Of a stretch of 64,000 bases of DNA, positions 1 to 10,016 are shown piece after piece. The stretch is taken from assembly GCF_028009165.1 (NCBI RefSeq), contig NC_079246.1:1550001-1614000 (forward strand), given 5' to 3'. A model generated the notes under the pieces. The model searched no databases, was not told the origin of the DNA, and worked only from the letters and a program-made list of their open reading frames with translations. The translations under genes and the position numbers were made by a program. The stretch's first letter is position 1. Every line of letters starts with the position of its first letter. This DNA is from Akanthomyces muscarius. Taxonomy: Eukaryota; Ascomycota; Sordariomycetes; Hypocreales; Cordycipitaceae.

Positions 1-6
1 TGACAG

Positions 7-858
7 ACACTGGGATGTGTCCCCGCCGTGCCTGGCTACTTCAAGGCCATGAGACGGGTATGCGATAAATACGGCGCGCTCCTGATTTTGGATGGTTCGT
101 GTTCTCCGCATTCAGAAAGTGCAGATATCTAACTACTTCACAGAGGTCATGTCTGGCATGGGTCGTTGCGGATCATTGCACGTATGGCAGCAGGAAGGCG
201 TGGTGCCTGATATACAGACCATGGCAAAAGGGCTGGGAGGCGGATTTGCTCCAGTGGCGGGGATGATGATCAATCACCGCGTCGCAGATGCTCTGATGGC
301 AGGAACCGGGTTCGTTCACGCGCAATAGTTTGTTTCCAAAAGACTGCTAACAGGTTGTCAGGGCCTTTTCACATGGCCACACATATCAGGGCCATCCGAT
401 TGCCTGTGCTGCTGCATTGGAGGTGCAGCGCATCATCCGCGAGGGTAGTCTTGTCGAAAATGTCAAGCGAACAGGAGGGATCTTGGGGGGCCTTTTACAC
501 AAGGAGCTTGACGGCCATCCAAACGTCGGCAATGTACGAGGAAAAGGCCTCTTTTGGGGTGTAAGTGCAACTGCCAGCCTACGCATGACAAATATGCTGA
601 CGAACATTCAAGATTGAGTTTGTGAAAGACAAGGAGAATAAAACGCCGTTCCCAGTGACGGCCGGCATAGCCAATGCAGTGCATACGACAGGTCTGATGG
701 ACATGGGCATCATGCTGTATCCTGGGACGGGCACGATGGACGGCGTTGACGGTGACCATGTGCTGGTGTCTCCCGTTTACACGAGCACGGAGGAAGATGC
801 CTCGAGAATTGTGAAGAAGATAAAGGAGACTGTGGACATGACGTTTTCTAGGGTATGA
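7..858 (+). CDS. Class III aminotransferase, 3' part (5' end outside window)
   Basis: PLP-dependent class III (4-aminobutyrate/ornithine-type) aminotransferase. Exons as read: 7-94, 144-309, 362-560 and 613-858. Three introns of 49-52 nt have GT-AG ends, and splicing restores LILDEVMSGMGR, SHGHTYQGHPIACAAALE and GKGLFWGIEFVKDK. The PLP-binding Lys is in MAKGLGGGF (around 226). LILDEV carries the Asp that contacts the pyridine nitrogen. An intron acceptor (tgacag) appears to end at base 6, so the N-terminal half and start codon lie left of the window. Substrate cannot be deduced; fungal relatives act on omega-amino acids or similar amines. The reading frame is intact once spliced, so it is probably a working gene. 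Confidence 0.85.
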
Positions 859-2257
859 ACCAGACTCGGAGTTGTCTACTCCGAAAATGTCCGGTTTAGC
901 CACGGTGACGGTCAAGTGCGACGAGGCACCAACAGTGCGATAATGGTAATATGGGTGTTTCAGCAAGAATTGACCAAATTGTGGCAGGAATTCCAAAGAA
1001 GGATGTCGGATTTCTCATATGGCAACGCTTAATCGACAATAAAATTTAGATTTAAGAGAAATTGTACAACGAGAAACTTGCCGTGCTTGTTGTTGTACAG
1101 GGTGGCTGGATGACAGAAAGCTGGCCTGGCCTTGCCTCAGCTCAGCCACAGGTGACCTTTACAGTGCTGCGAAAGCCGTTCCAGCGATGGAATACAAGAT
1201 GCCAAAGATGCGTTTTGTAATAATGCCGGTGCAGCATGCTTGCATGCTAGTTAGGTATGTAACTTCCACTTCCAAGGCCACCCCCCCTGCAGCTCAGCCG
1301 CTAAGACTGTGTACCTGAGCGTGCCGAGCTGACAACTGAGAAGCTGAACTTGCAGGCATTCATTAATTACATCATGACTGGCTCTGCACCGCCGCGCTGC
1401 TGCCCCACTTGGCCACTTCACTTTCAGTGCACTAGTCGACCGCTTTCAGTGGGGTCTCACAGCCTTTGGCGACCTGTCTCGGCGGTCTTTCAGTGCTCCA
1501 TCCACTGTAAACGTACCACTGACAGCTCCAACCAGACCACCTGCACCGGCGCACTTGGCATTGGCACCCGCCACCATCGTCCGCTCCACGACTGACGACT
1601 TCCTTGTTTGTGCTTGTTGCAACTTTTCTGCTTCTCAACCCTGACGATCCAAAATCTTGGTTCGACTGGTGTCGAGTTTCCCTTCTTCTATTCATCGTTT
1701 TCATTTCCTACTGCCGGTGTAAAGCGTCAGCGCCGATTTTCTTTTTCTTGCGCTGGTTTCTGCTTCCTAGCCAAAGTCGATCGGGTACCCCTCTGTCTTT
1801 GAGACTGATCGGCCACTGAAAACTGCGGTTCCCCGATCGCTGAAAGCGTCATTGTCCGACATCAAACCGCACGGCAGCTTCTCACGCCGCGGCGTCCTTG
1901 CTACCTCTGCAGACGCAATCTTGCCGACTCCAACCGCGATTGATCTTATTTTCGTTTTTGACAAGCCCGATATTGCTAGCAGAACAACGACTCGACTGCA
2001 TCTGCCGCGGACAGACCGACCCTCTAACGTGCCTCTGTACTTTGCCAAGACCCTGGTCCAACCCGCCACAACCTGCGAGATTAATTATATTGTGCGACGA
2101 AGCTGTCAATCAGCTTACGGCCAGCTAGACAAACGACTCCAATGGAATTCTGACCACGGCCTGCATAATACAAAGCACCGATCTCTTCAGGCCTGCCCGC
2201 GCTCCGCCACACCGACGGTGCCTACCAGGCGAGCATGTTTGAGAGGGCTCTTTCGCA
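859..2257. other. Intergenic, no supported gene
   Basis: Spacer between the aminotransferase end and the DysF gene start. The right half (about 1370-2250) is C/T-rich, as often seen in promoters and leaders of filamentous fungi. Open frames on both strands here (for example 1852-2310 +) overlap each other, lack recognisable domains and were not accepted. Confidence 0.6.
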
Positions 2258-3613
2258 ATGAAGCTCAGCAGCTCACGCCGTGCGGCAAGCCTCAAGCCAG
2301 AAGACTTTGACCACGAAATCTCTCTAGTCGACAATGATGGCACAATCTCCCCGCATAATGGCCACCACTATGCGCAAATGGACAGGACTACCACCGCTTC
2401 TAATCTCTTGACTCCAACCCCCAGTACCCGAAGAGGTAGCCGTGCCCAAGCCAGCGCCGATGGGTCGAGTACGTCTAGTAGGCGTCCAAGCCCCAGCGGC
2501 AGTCGTCAGGTGATACTCGAGCTTCCCGAAGAGCAAGACAACCAGCAGCCTCTTAGGCCATCACCATCTCAGCCTTCTATTAAAGTCCAAGATGCGACTC
2601 CGATGCCTGAACCCCAGTCTTACTCCACACCCAAGAAGAAAACCGACAATCGAGAAACCGCGATCGATATCCTCTACGAAAACGAACGAGGTGGCTTCCT
2701 ATGCGGTGCTGCTTTGTTCTCCTCGAAAGCGCTGGGTGGCTTGGACCCCTCGCCATGGACAAACGAATTCCACAAGCCTTCCCTGACGGACATCAATACA
2801 GCCGTTGTCCCCGACCCGACATGGGAATGGGCTTGGCCTGAGTGGCGCGTCAATCATCAGGAAGGGGTCGACGAGTTTGGATGGGAATATTCATTTGCAT
2901 TTTCTAGCGCATTTTCCTGGCATGGTGCCAAGTGGTGGAACTCGTTTGTCAGAAGACGAGCTTGGATTCGGAGAAGGGTCAAGAAGCGTTGCGACCACAA
3001 GCCTGACGAACCTCATCTCCTCACCAGCGACTACTTCGCTGTACGGCCAGCATCACAGCGTACAAAAGCCACAACTAGCAGCCTCGTTAGCCGGGGTCCC
3101 AGCCGGGCAAGTTCGGCGCGAGGGTCTACCGTGGATTTCATTGAAGAGGAACCCGACATTGACGATCTTCCGACTCTGATGCGTAGACTTCGCTTCTCTC
3201 GCATAGATCGCGAGAAAAGAGAAGCCGTCGAAAGCTATCTTGAGCACGCGCAAGACCTCCCGGCCATGCAAAGGAACATGCACGAAATCATGGGACTCTT
3301 CGTTTTTCAAGCATCCCGCAGGTTGTTGCTATGTCACATTGTCACCAAATACAACGAAGCCGTCAGAGACGCCGAGATGAAGCCCACACCGGCCATGAAG
3401 AACCGGAAAGACGCGCTGAGTGCGGCACTTCGGCATGCGGATGAGGAAGTTCGCAAGCTAGCTTACTGGAGCGACGTGAAGCACATGGTTGCTTCGGGTG
3501 AATCGAGACTGAATCTGGGAGATGACCGACACCAATTTTATGAGACTTTTGAGGGCATCGACCAGAGTGGTCCAGCACCACCCAATGGAGGCGACCTCCC
3601 CGGCAAATCATGA
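2258..3613 (+). CDS. DysF-domain protein, Mug65/Spo73-like
   Basis: Single-exon protein of 451 aa. Residues 1-130 are Ser/Pro/Thr-rich and look disordered. Residues about 136-243 form an aromatic-rich dysferlin-type DysF region: ENERGGFLCG, SPWTNEF, PDPTWEWAWPEWRV, GWEYSFAFSS and KWWNSFVRRRAWIRRR. The C-terminal part (about 305-430) is charged and helical. DysF modules occur in fungal peroxisomal membrane peroxins (Pex23/Pex30 type) and in the meiotic proteins Mug65 (fission yeast) and Spo73 (budding yeast). No membrane segment is evident, so the Mug65/Spo73 class fits better than the integral peroxins. It probably acts at a membrane surface, possibly in prospore or spore wall formation. The first in-frame ATG follows a C/T-rich leader. 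Confidence 0.75.
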   Translation: MKLSSSRRAASLKPEDFDHEISLVDNDGTISPHNGHHYAQMDRTTTASNLLTPTPSTRRGSRAQASADGSSTSSRRPSPSGSRQVILELPEEQDNQQPLRPSPSQPSIKVQDATPMPEPQSYSTPKKKTDNRETAIDILYENERGGFLCGAALFSSKALGGLDPSPWTNEFHKPSLTDINTAVVPDPTWEWAWPEWRVNHQEGVDEFGWEYSFAFSSAFSWHGAKWWNSFVRRRAWIRRRVKKRCDHKPDEPHLLTSDYFAVRPASQRTKATTSSLVSRGPSRASSARGSTVDFIEEEPDIDDLPTLMRRLRFSRIDREKREAVESYLEHAQDLPAMQRNMHEIMGLFVFQASRRLLLCHIVTKYNEAVRDAEMKPTPAMKNRKDALSAALRHADEEVRKLAYWSDVKHMVASGESRLNLGDDRHQFYETFEGIDQSGPAPPNGGDLPGKS

Positions 3614-4158
3614 ATCTTCGCCATGTAACACTGTACAACCGCATATACCCGCTGCCCTTGCTGATTACATTCCTTCCTTTCTTTCATTTTCATCTGTCAT
3701 ATTCCTATTGACATGTTCATTGCTGGAGTCATCATCGGGGTCACTAGGAACGAAGCGCACTTTTGTTTTATCATGCAGGACGAACTGGTTCACGTTGGAG
3801 GCAGAAGGATTCCATAGCCACGGGCGCTGGTGCATATCGAGCATAATCATTGGAGCTTTGACTCTATAAGCAGGGAGTCACCGCTTCATTAATCTCTCAT
3901 ACGTAATTTCTAGTCTTTTGGATATAAATAACGACTGCATTTGATACCCTTTTGTGCTGCATCGCGCTACTATTCGGAAAACGTCTACGTACGTCGCAAC
4001 TGATTGGTCCAAGTTTTTGGCTTAATTTTGGTTGGAATTTGGCTATGTAGGTCAACTGAGTGAGATATTCATGATTGTATATGGTCTGTCTTGATCTCAT
4101 GTGAGCTAATGCTCCAGAATATTGTACGGCATTACATCGGTACATCAATCTCATTCGC
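3614..4158. other. Convergent 3' spacer, nothing seen
   Basis: Shared 3' flank between the rightward DysF gene and the leftward knottin gene. It is moderately AT-rich with no frame of coding character. Confidence 0.6.
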
Positions 4159-4949
4159 TTAGTGCTTCTTGCAGACACCAACCTTCTGTAGAAAGGAAGC
4201 AAATTGGTTAGCATTCATTGTATAAAACGGACGAGGCTCGTGCAAAAACACTTACGTTGCCCTGAGCAAGGCAGAAACCACTGCAGCAGCTACCCATGGA
4301 GCCATTGGCCTTGCACTTCTTGCCATTGGCAAGGCAGCGAGCCTCAATCTGAGCCACGGGCTCACTCTCCTCTTCGGCGGCAGTCTCCTCGGCGGCACTC
4401 TCTTCGGCGACAGCAAAGGACTTCTTGGCGCACTTGCCAGTCTTCTAAAAAGGGGGAAGAAATGTATAGTTAGCTTCTGTGGGAGGAGGGTGCTTGGTTT
4501 GCTGGGTGAAAGAGGAGGTAGGACATACGCTGCCCTGGGCGAGGCAGAAACCGCTGCAGCAGTTGCCCAGAGAGCCGTTGGCCTTGCAGGCCTTGCCGTT
4601 GGCGAGGCAGCGAGCCTCAATCTGAGCCACGGGCTCACTCTCCTCCTCGGCGACGCTCTCTTCAGCGATGGCAAAGGACTTTTTGGCGCACTTGCCGGTC
4701 TTCTAAAAGTGAGGGAAAAGAAGAGCGTTAGCTGGGTCGCATGGTCGGCTGAAGGGATGAGGAAGTAGAACGTACGCTGCCCTGAGCGAGGCAGAAGCCG
4801 CTGCAGCAGTTGCCCAGAGAGCCATTGGCCTTGCAGGCCTTGCCGTTGGCGAGGCAGCGAGCCTCGAGGTCGGACATGGGCTCAATGGCGACGGCGCTGA
4901 CGCTGGCGACGGCCATGGCGATGGCGAGAACGGAAGTGAAGACCTTCAT
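4159..4949 (-). CDS. Secreted protein of three tandem knottin-like modules, one per exon
   Basis: Four exons on the minus strand: 4949-4776, 4702-4529, 4444-4256 and 4185-4159. All three introns (73, 84, 70 nt) are phase 0. The product is 187 aa. Residues 1-20 are a signal peptide. Three Cys modules follow, each with spacing C-x6-C-x8-CC-x3-C-x9-C: C32-C63, C90-C121 and C153-C184. Each holds the string NCCSGFCLAQG or a close variant. Acidic linkers (AEESVAEEESEPVAQIEAR type) separate them, with a KK pair just after each sixth Cys. The spacing is that of the inhibitor cystine-knot fold and is very close to plant knottin antimicrobial peptides of the Mirabilis type. Each intron falls between the fifth and sixth Cys, so exon and protein modules are offset. 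Role inferred: secreted defence, competition or effector peptide(s). The KK sites could allow Kex2-like processing, though KK is a weak site. Confidence 0.85.
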
Positions 4950-6257
4950 TTTGGGGGTAGAGAGGAAGTGATATGAGACAGTTGATGAGAATTCGATGAT
5001 GCTGATGAGACTTCAGTTGAGAAGAGAAATATCTTGTTCAAAACAGCAGAGGCATGGTTGCCTTTATACTTGCGAATAAGCCCCTCATGTAAAGTCAGGC
5101 AAGTTCCCCGTTTCTTCATTCCGTTGAGGGGTAGCCTCTGCTGGGCGGCGACTTTTGCTCGGCGGCTGCCAGATTTCTTCTAGACCAACTAGGGTCGTAT
5201 GCAGTTGTCGTTGGGATATGGGGGTAGACGGGAAGATACATCTCGAAACGGAACTGGCCATTGTGACGATCACTTGTACAAAAACTGGAGTTGCGTTACA
5301 TCTCTAAACACAAAAGTGCACAAGGTGCCATTCCTTTCCTGCTGCCAAGATCTGGCTCTGGAAGAGAAGCGATGAAAGATGTGCAGAAAGTTGTCTCCTT
5401 CTCCAGCTCTACACTGTGAAGGATGCACAATGTAAGTTGAAATAAGACATCGTCTGACCATGGTTTGTGTGTGGCGCGACCTTGGGTACCTTTCAGCCCT
5501 AGAGGTTGTTAGCATCAGACCCCAAGAGCTATAATGGTAGGGTCCACTGCTTACTGTATCGTTTATTTTTTTCGTGCATCGACAGGAAAGATTAGAGTGG
5601 TTTTTTTTGGATCGGGAATGAACTGATTTGGATGGTACCGGGAGGGGCCGTAGGAGCTGCTTACCCCCGGACCCTCGCTCTTGGAGGGGCAGTTTACGTG
5701 CCAACCTCTGCGAGTGGCATAAATGAACGAGGGGATCGGCGGAATAAAACAAATGAGAGAATGGTTTGAGAAAGAGGATTGGTTGCGTACAGCATGCGGA
5801 ACTATCAATGCGCTGCATACGGCGAACGGGTCTACATAGGATTGCCGTCGGTGTGTCGGAGGCTAAGCCCGCGGCGTATCGGAAACTTTTCGGCGGCATA
5901 GAGAATGGCAGGGCAATGGCAAATGAAGTGAGCGGAAATATTATGCAGTCGTATTATAGCGTATTAGTACATGATATTACACTAGTTGCTGTAACTCGCC
6001 AGTAGGCAGGGAAGCGCTCCTCGTGCGGCGACAAGGCAGCAACTTAGTTGTAGAGTCGTAGGCACGTAGGGACAAAGGCCGTACAGCAAACATGAAAGAA
6101 AAAAAAGAAAAAAGAGAAAACGCTCGCAAACATGAAAGTATCAAGCCAATCTCACGCCATCAACTCCAGATATCCTAGCCATGTAACAAATTTTTTCCAA
6201 ATGAATACAGGAAAAAGACGCAAACGTTCACATCTATAGCAACCCTATCCGCGGGCC
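4950..6257. other. Promoter of knottin gene and 3' flank of hydrolase; no gene
   Basis: Apart from the TATA box, no coding signal was found. A 209-codon open frame on the minus strand (5270-5899) has mixed composition and no motif and is treated as chance. Two poly-A-rich stretches occur near 6097-6120. Confidence 0.55.
5062..5069 (-). promoter_or_regulatory. TATA box of the knottin gene
   Basis: On the minus strand the sequence reads TATAAAGG, about 113 nt upstream of the knottin ATG. It implies a short 5' leader of roughly 80 nt. It is the best core-promoter match in this spacer. Confidence 0.55.
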
Positions 6258-7558
6258 TCAGAACTCGCGACTCTCGCCAATCTCGCAGACGTCAAAGACG
6301 CCCTCCTCGGCGATGCCGCTGCGGCCCAGCGCCTGCCTGAGCAGCCTCGGCGGCTCGAGCACGTCCTCCATGGTCAGCGCCCAGGTGCCCCAGTGGATGC
6401 CCATGGCCTGCTTGCACTTGGTGTCCTTGAAGATCTCGACCGAGTCGTACGGGTTGGCGTGCATGGCGGAGAAGGCGGCGCGGGGAAAGTAGGCGCCGAT
6501 GGGGATGAGGCCGAGGTCGAACGGCCCGCGCAGGGCGCCAATCTGCGCAAACTGCGGGCAGCGCGGCAGCGCCGCGTGCTCCGGGCCGTAGTCGTCGACA
6601 CCAGCGGGCAAGCCCCGCGGGATGCCGCGGTAGCCCGTGTCGCCGCCGAACCAGACCGACTTGCCGCCCGAGGACACGGCCCACGAGCACCACAGCGTCG
6701 TGTCCTTGTCGAGGAGGGTGCGGGCCGAGGTGTGCTGGCAGGGGAGGCACGAGATGCGCGCGGTGATGGTGTCCGTGCCGCTGCCTCCGCCGGTGGCTTT
6801 CCGAGCGTCAGAGGACGTGGTGCTGCCGCCGCCGCCGCCGACCCTCTTCACCGTCAGCTCGGCATCGTGCCACCAGTCGAGCTCGGTGACCTTGTTGAGG
6901 CCGCTCTGGCGGAACCACGACTCGAGGCCGAGGCCGACAAAGAACTGCGCCTCGGGTTGGTGCTTCTGGATCTCGAGGACCGAGGCGTGCGACAGGTGGT
7001 CGTAGTGACTGTGGCTGATGACGACGGCGTCGACGGCGGGCAGGTCGCCGAGGTCGCAGGGCTTGGGCGTGTAGCGCTTGGGGCCGAGGAAGCTAAAGGG
7101 CGAGCAGCGGTCCTCGAAGACGGGGTCGAAGAGGACGCGCAGGCCCGACGGGTACTCGACGTAGTAGCAGGCGTGGCCGAGCCAGGTCGCGCGCAGCTTG
7201 GGCGAGGCGAAGCGGTGCGCGAGGAACTGCGGCTTGACGACGTTGACGGTGGGCGGGGTGGTGTCGGGCGTGGAGAGCCGGCCTGTGATCATGGGCCTGA
7301 TGCGCACGTGTTAGTTAAAGGGTCGGGCTTTACAAGATGGGGAGAGAGGGGGAGAGGGGGGGGTTGTAAATACCAAATGAGCTCGTGAAACATGCGCGAG
7401 GGCTCGTTGAGGTTGTACCACGACGGGTACGGGTTCTTGAAGCCGGTGAGCTTGCCGCTCTTGGTGGTGACGTGGTGCGGGTTGGCGACGGCCTCTTCGG
7501 GGATGGACTTGACCTCGAAGATTTTCGAGACGGAGCTGGTCCACGACTCGTTGGCCAT
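6258..7558 (-). CDS. NAPE-PLD-like metallo-beta-lactamase-fold hydrolase
   Basis: Two exons, 7558-7374 and 7296-6258, joined across a 77-nt intron; 407 aa. The family hydrolyses N-acylphosphatidylethanolamines to N-acylethanolamines and phosphatidate. The zinc-site motif is H157-S-H-Y-D-H162, with later ligands in WFGGDTGYRG and GIHWGTWAL. The upstream strand TWLGHACYYVEYPSGLRVLFDPVF is typical of the Lactamase_B_2/NAPE-PLD group. A Gly/Ser-rich insertion follows the DWWHDAELTVKRV strand. The start at MANESW was preferred over an in-frame ATG 33 codons upstream because its context (caacaATGgcc) is good and the extra N-terminus is low-complexity. The gene is strikingly GC-rich, giving long antisense open frames that are only shadows. 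Substrate is not shown by the sequence. Confidence 0.82.
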
Positions 7559-9009
7559 TGTTGTGGTGATGAGGGCGGGCTGCGTTGCCGGCAACTGTAT
7601 GGCACGGGCTGTGTATTGTCGAGGGCGCGGCGATGGAGATGAAGCCGGAGAGCACAAGGTAAACGGGGCAAGAGAATGGAGGTTGATGGGTCGCGGCTGG
7701 GGACGGTGTAATTAGAATTTATAAGAATCGAAGACGGAATTGGACGTTTTAATACTGAAGTAAAAAAGGAACGAGCTAAGCTATTTGCTGGCGCAAAAGC
7801 TAACTTTAATGACTATCGAGCTGACAGGCGGCCAGCGACGAGATGCGAGAGCGGAGTTGCGCTGACGCGTGTCAAAATTGGTACCTGGTCGGAAGCAAAA
7901 CTGTATCGTGCCCAATAAGCCTCAGCCTTGTTAATAACTTCTTCCAAAAAAGAGTCCGCGTGGGAAGAAGGCGGACGGACCGGGATAGTCTGCGGAGCTG
8001 AATCGCACGACCGGCCGGGCCTAGCGATGCTAACTCCGTCCGCCCCAGGCAATCATCCAGAGTAGACACGGAGGTCGGGCGCGTTTGGCACCGGCGGGTG
8101 ACGACGCATGCCTTTTTATGATTCCCATCGCAAGTTCCAGCTCGACCGTATAGAACCCACAACCCATCTGTTGATTGACGTTGCTGCCACAATAGAATCT
8201 GACGACCCTGCACTTAAAGGCTAAAAACGGACATGATCCAAGATGAGTGACCGGCTCGGGTGGAAGATCCCAGAGCGCTCTCGCGTATCATATCCTGCTT
8301 GTGGCGACTTCTGGCTTGTCTAAGTACAAAGAAAAAAGAATCAAATCCTCGTCCTCTTACAAGATGGGATTGCTTGCGCGAAAAGCTGTACTCAGCGTTG
8401 ACTGAGAAGGGATAATAATAGGGTAGCCAAGACGACGATGTGCGCTGCAGCTTTACCTCCGTGAAAAGACCCATCATGGCCAACCAGTTTTGCATTTAAG
8501 TAGACCGAGTAGTATTCCATCTCACTGGATAGAAAGATCCCGTCTTCATAAGCGCCAGCATAAGTTGCATTTTCTGACAGTGTGACCGAACTCGTTATTG
8601 GTCGCCGCTACAGAGGTACATGTTTAGACACCCAATCTCCGATGATCGAACGGTTCGGTTCCGAACAAGAAGCAACATCTATGGCCTCGTCATGTTTAAG
8701 CTGCTTGCGCACTACGAAATCCAGCAGGAAGCAGCCTCACTGATTCAACTCCTCTGGTCAAATGATGGATTGGTGTTGGGTGTTCGATGGTCTCGTATAT
8801 TTCACTATGCAACTATAGCAAAACAGTCCCGCAGAACATTTTTCAATCTTTTTCATCTCGTGTTCCTCTACATCGCCCTAGAATACCGAATGTCCGCTTT
8901 ACAAGACACTCTGATACCGTATTCTCCCTTTCTTCGTTCGCATCAGCCTCAGCCATCTCCAGACGCTGTTTCCATGGTCTAGCGACGGCTTTTTTTCGTC
9001 TACTTGCGT
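7559..9009. other. Intergenic, no supported gene
   Basis: Spacer between the hydrolase promoter and the Snu13 3' end. Several open frames of 80-120 codons exist on both strands but share no coding character or motif. No tRNA could be folded. Confidence 0.55.
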
Positions 9010-9452
9010 TTAGATGGCAAGACGCTCGACCTTGTCGCGGAGGGCCTTGATCTGGCCCGCGAGCTCACTGGCCTCGTTGGAGTTGATGGAGGCGGCAATG
9101 ACGGAGCGGCTGACGCCGCACGCGCGGCCGAGCAGCGACTTGCTGGGGACGTAGACGTAGGGGGTGCCCTTGTCCTCGCACAGTAGCGGGATGTGCAGCA
9201 GGATCGCGAGGGGCTCCGTGTCAGCGGCCAGGATGGCAATCTCGCAGGTGCCGCGGTTCAGCGCCTTGGTCACCTCGTTGGCGCCCTTCTTGGACTGGCG
9301 GATGTGCGTCGCCGACTGCAGGAGGTCGAGAATCTCCTGGGTCAGGGCGGCGTCGGCCAGAGGCCAGGCTGCAGAAAGAATAATGTCAGCTGCTTTTTCT
9401 TCTTTTGTTTCAAGTGCGGCGGGTAGCACATACCGACATTCTCCTCAGACAT
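9010..9452 (-). CDS. SNU13: Snu13, 15.5K kink-turn RNA-binding protein
   Basis: L7Ae/NHP2L1-family protein that binds kink-turns in U4 snRNA and box C/D snoRNAs (U3 included), serving spliceosomal tri-snRNP and rRNA processing in the nucleus and nucleolus. Exon 1 is only 19 nt (9452-9434, MSEENV plus one base); a 65-nt intron leads to exon 2 (9368-9010). The product is 125 aa, nearly the yeast length (126). Motifs are KKGANEVTKALNRG, EIAILAADTEPLAILLHIPLLCEDK and PYVYVPSKSLLGRACGVSR, all characteristic of Snu13 rather than ribosomal L7a or Nhp2. Highly conserved, so the identification is firm. Confidence 0.95.
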
Positions 9453-10016
9453 GTTTGCGAGAGAGTTGGAGGGAAGAAAAGGGTAAATAGAGAGGGGGAT
9501 TCCTTGGTAAGAGGCTCGCCCGAGAAAGGTTCACTGCCGTTTGGGAGGAAAAGAGAAAGCGAATGTCGCTTGAAAAAAAATTGGTGATGAGGGTAGCAAC
9601 GAAAATCTTCAACACTGACGGCGAAGAAAAAAAAAAGCCCAAGGCCATCACGAAACGGGCGACGCCCCACCATCAAGATCGGCATTGGCCACACTTTTCT
9701 CCGGTCTCGCACCCGAAGCTGATTGGCTTGTTCTAGTATATAAGTGGGCCATTGTCACTGCCTCTACCGGCCCTCGTCCGACAATTAAATGGTTGCAGTT
9801 AATCGGTAAATAAATAATCAAAAATGGTATTGTCAAAATATATATGCTCAACCTCATCACTCATGAACAGAATTCCAGCTCTTGAAATCCTTTTTATGCG
9901 CTCATTCAAACCGCAAATCTAGCAGACGTAACTCCGCCGAAATAACACCACCCATTATGCTCGCTTGCAAAGAACAGAATCCAGACAAAAAAAACCAACG
10001 TTCGCATGTGACCTGT
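9453..10016. other. Snu13 promoter and NDC80 3' flank
   Basis: No gene seen. It includes A/T-rich 3' sequence of NDC80 near 9790-9850 and poly-A/T tracts upstream of SNU13. Confidence 0.55.

Noticed and set aside
5270..5899. 209-codon minus-strand open frame
   Set aside because: Mixed composition, no motif, overlaps a competing frame, and no promoter-like context.
6393..7388. 331-codon plus-strand frame opposite the NAPE-PLD-like gene
   Set aside because: Ala/Gly/Val-Arg shadow produced by the GC-rich antisense of a clearly coding gene.
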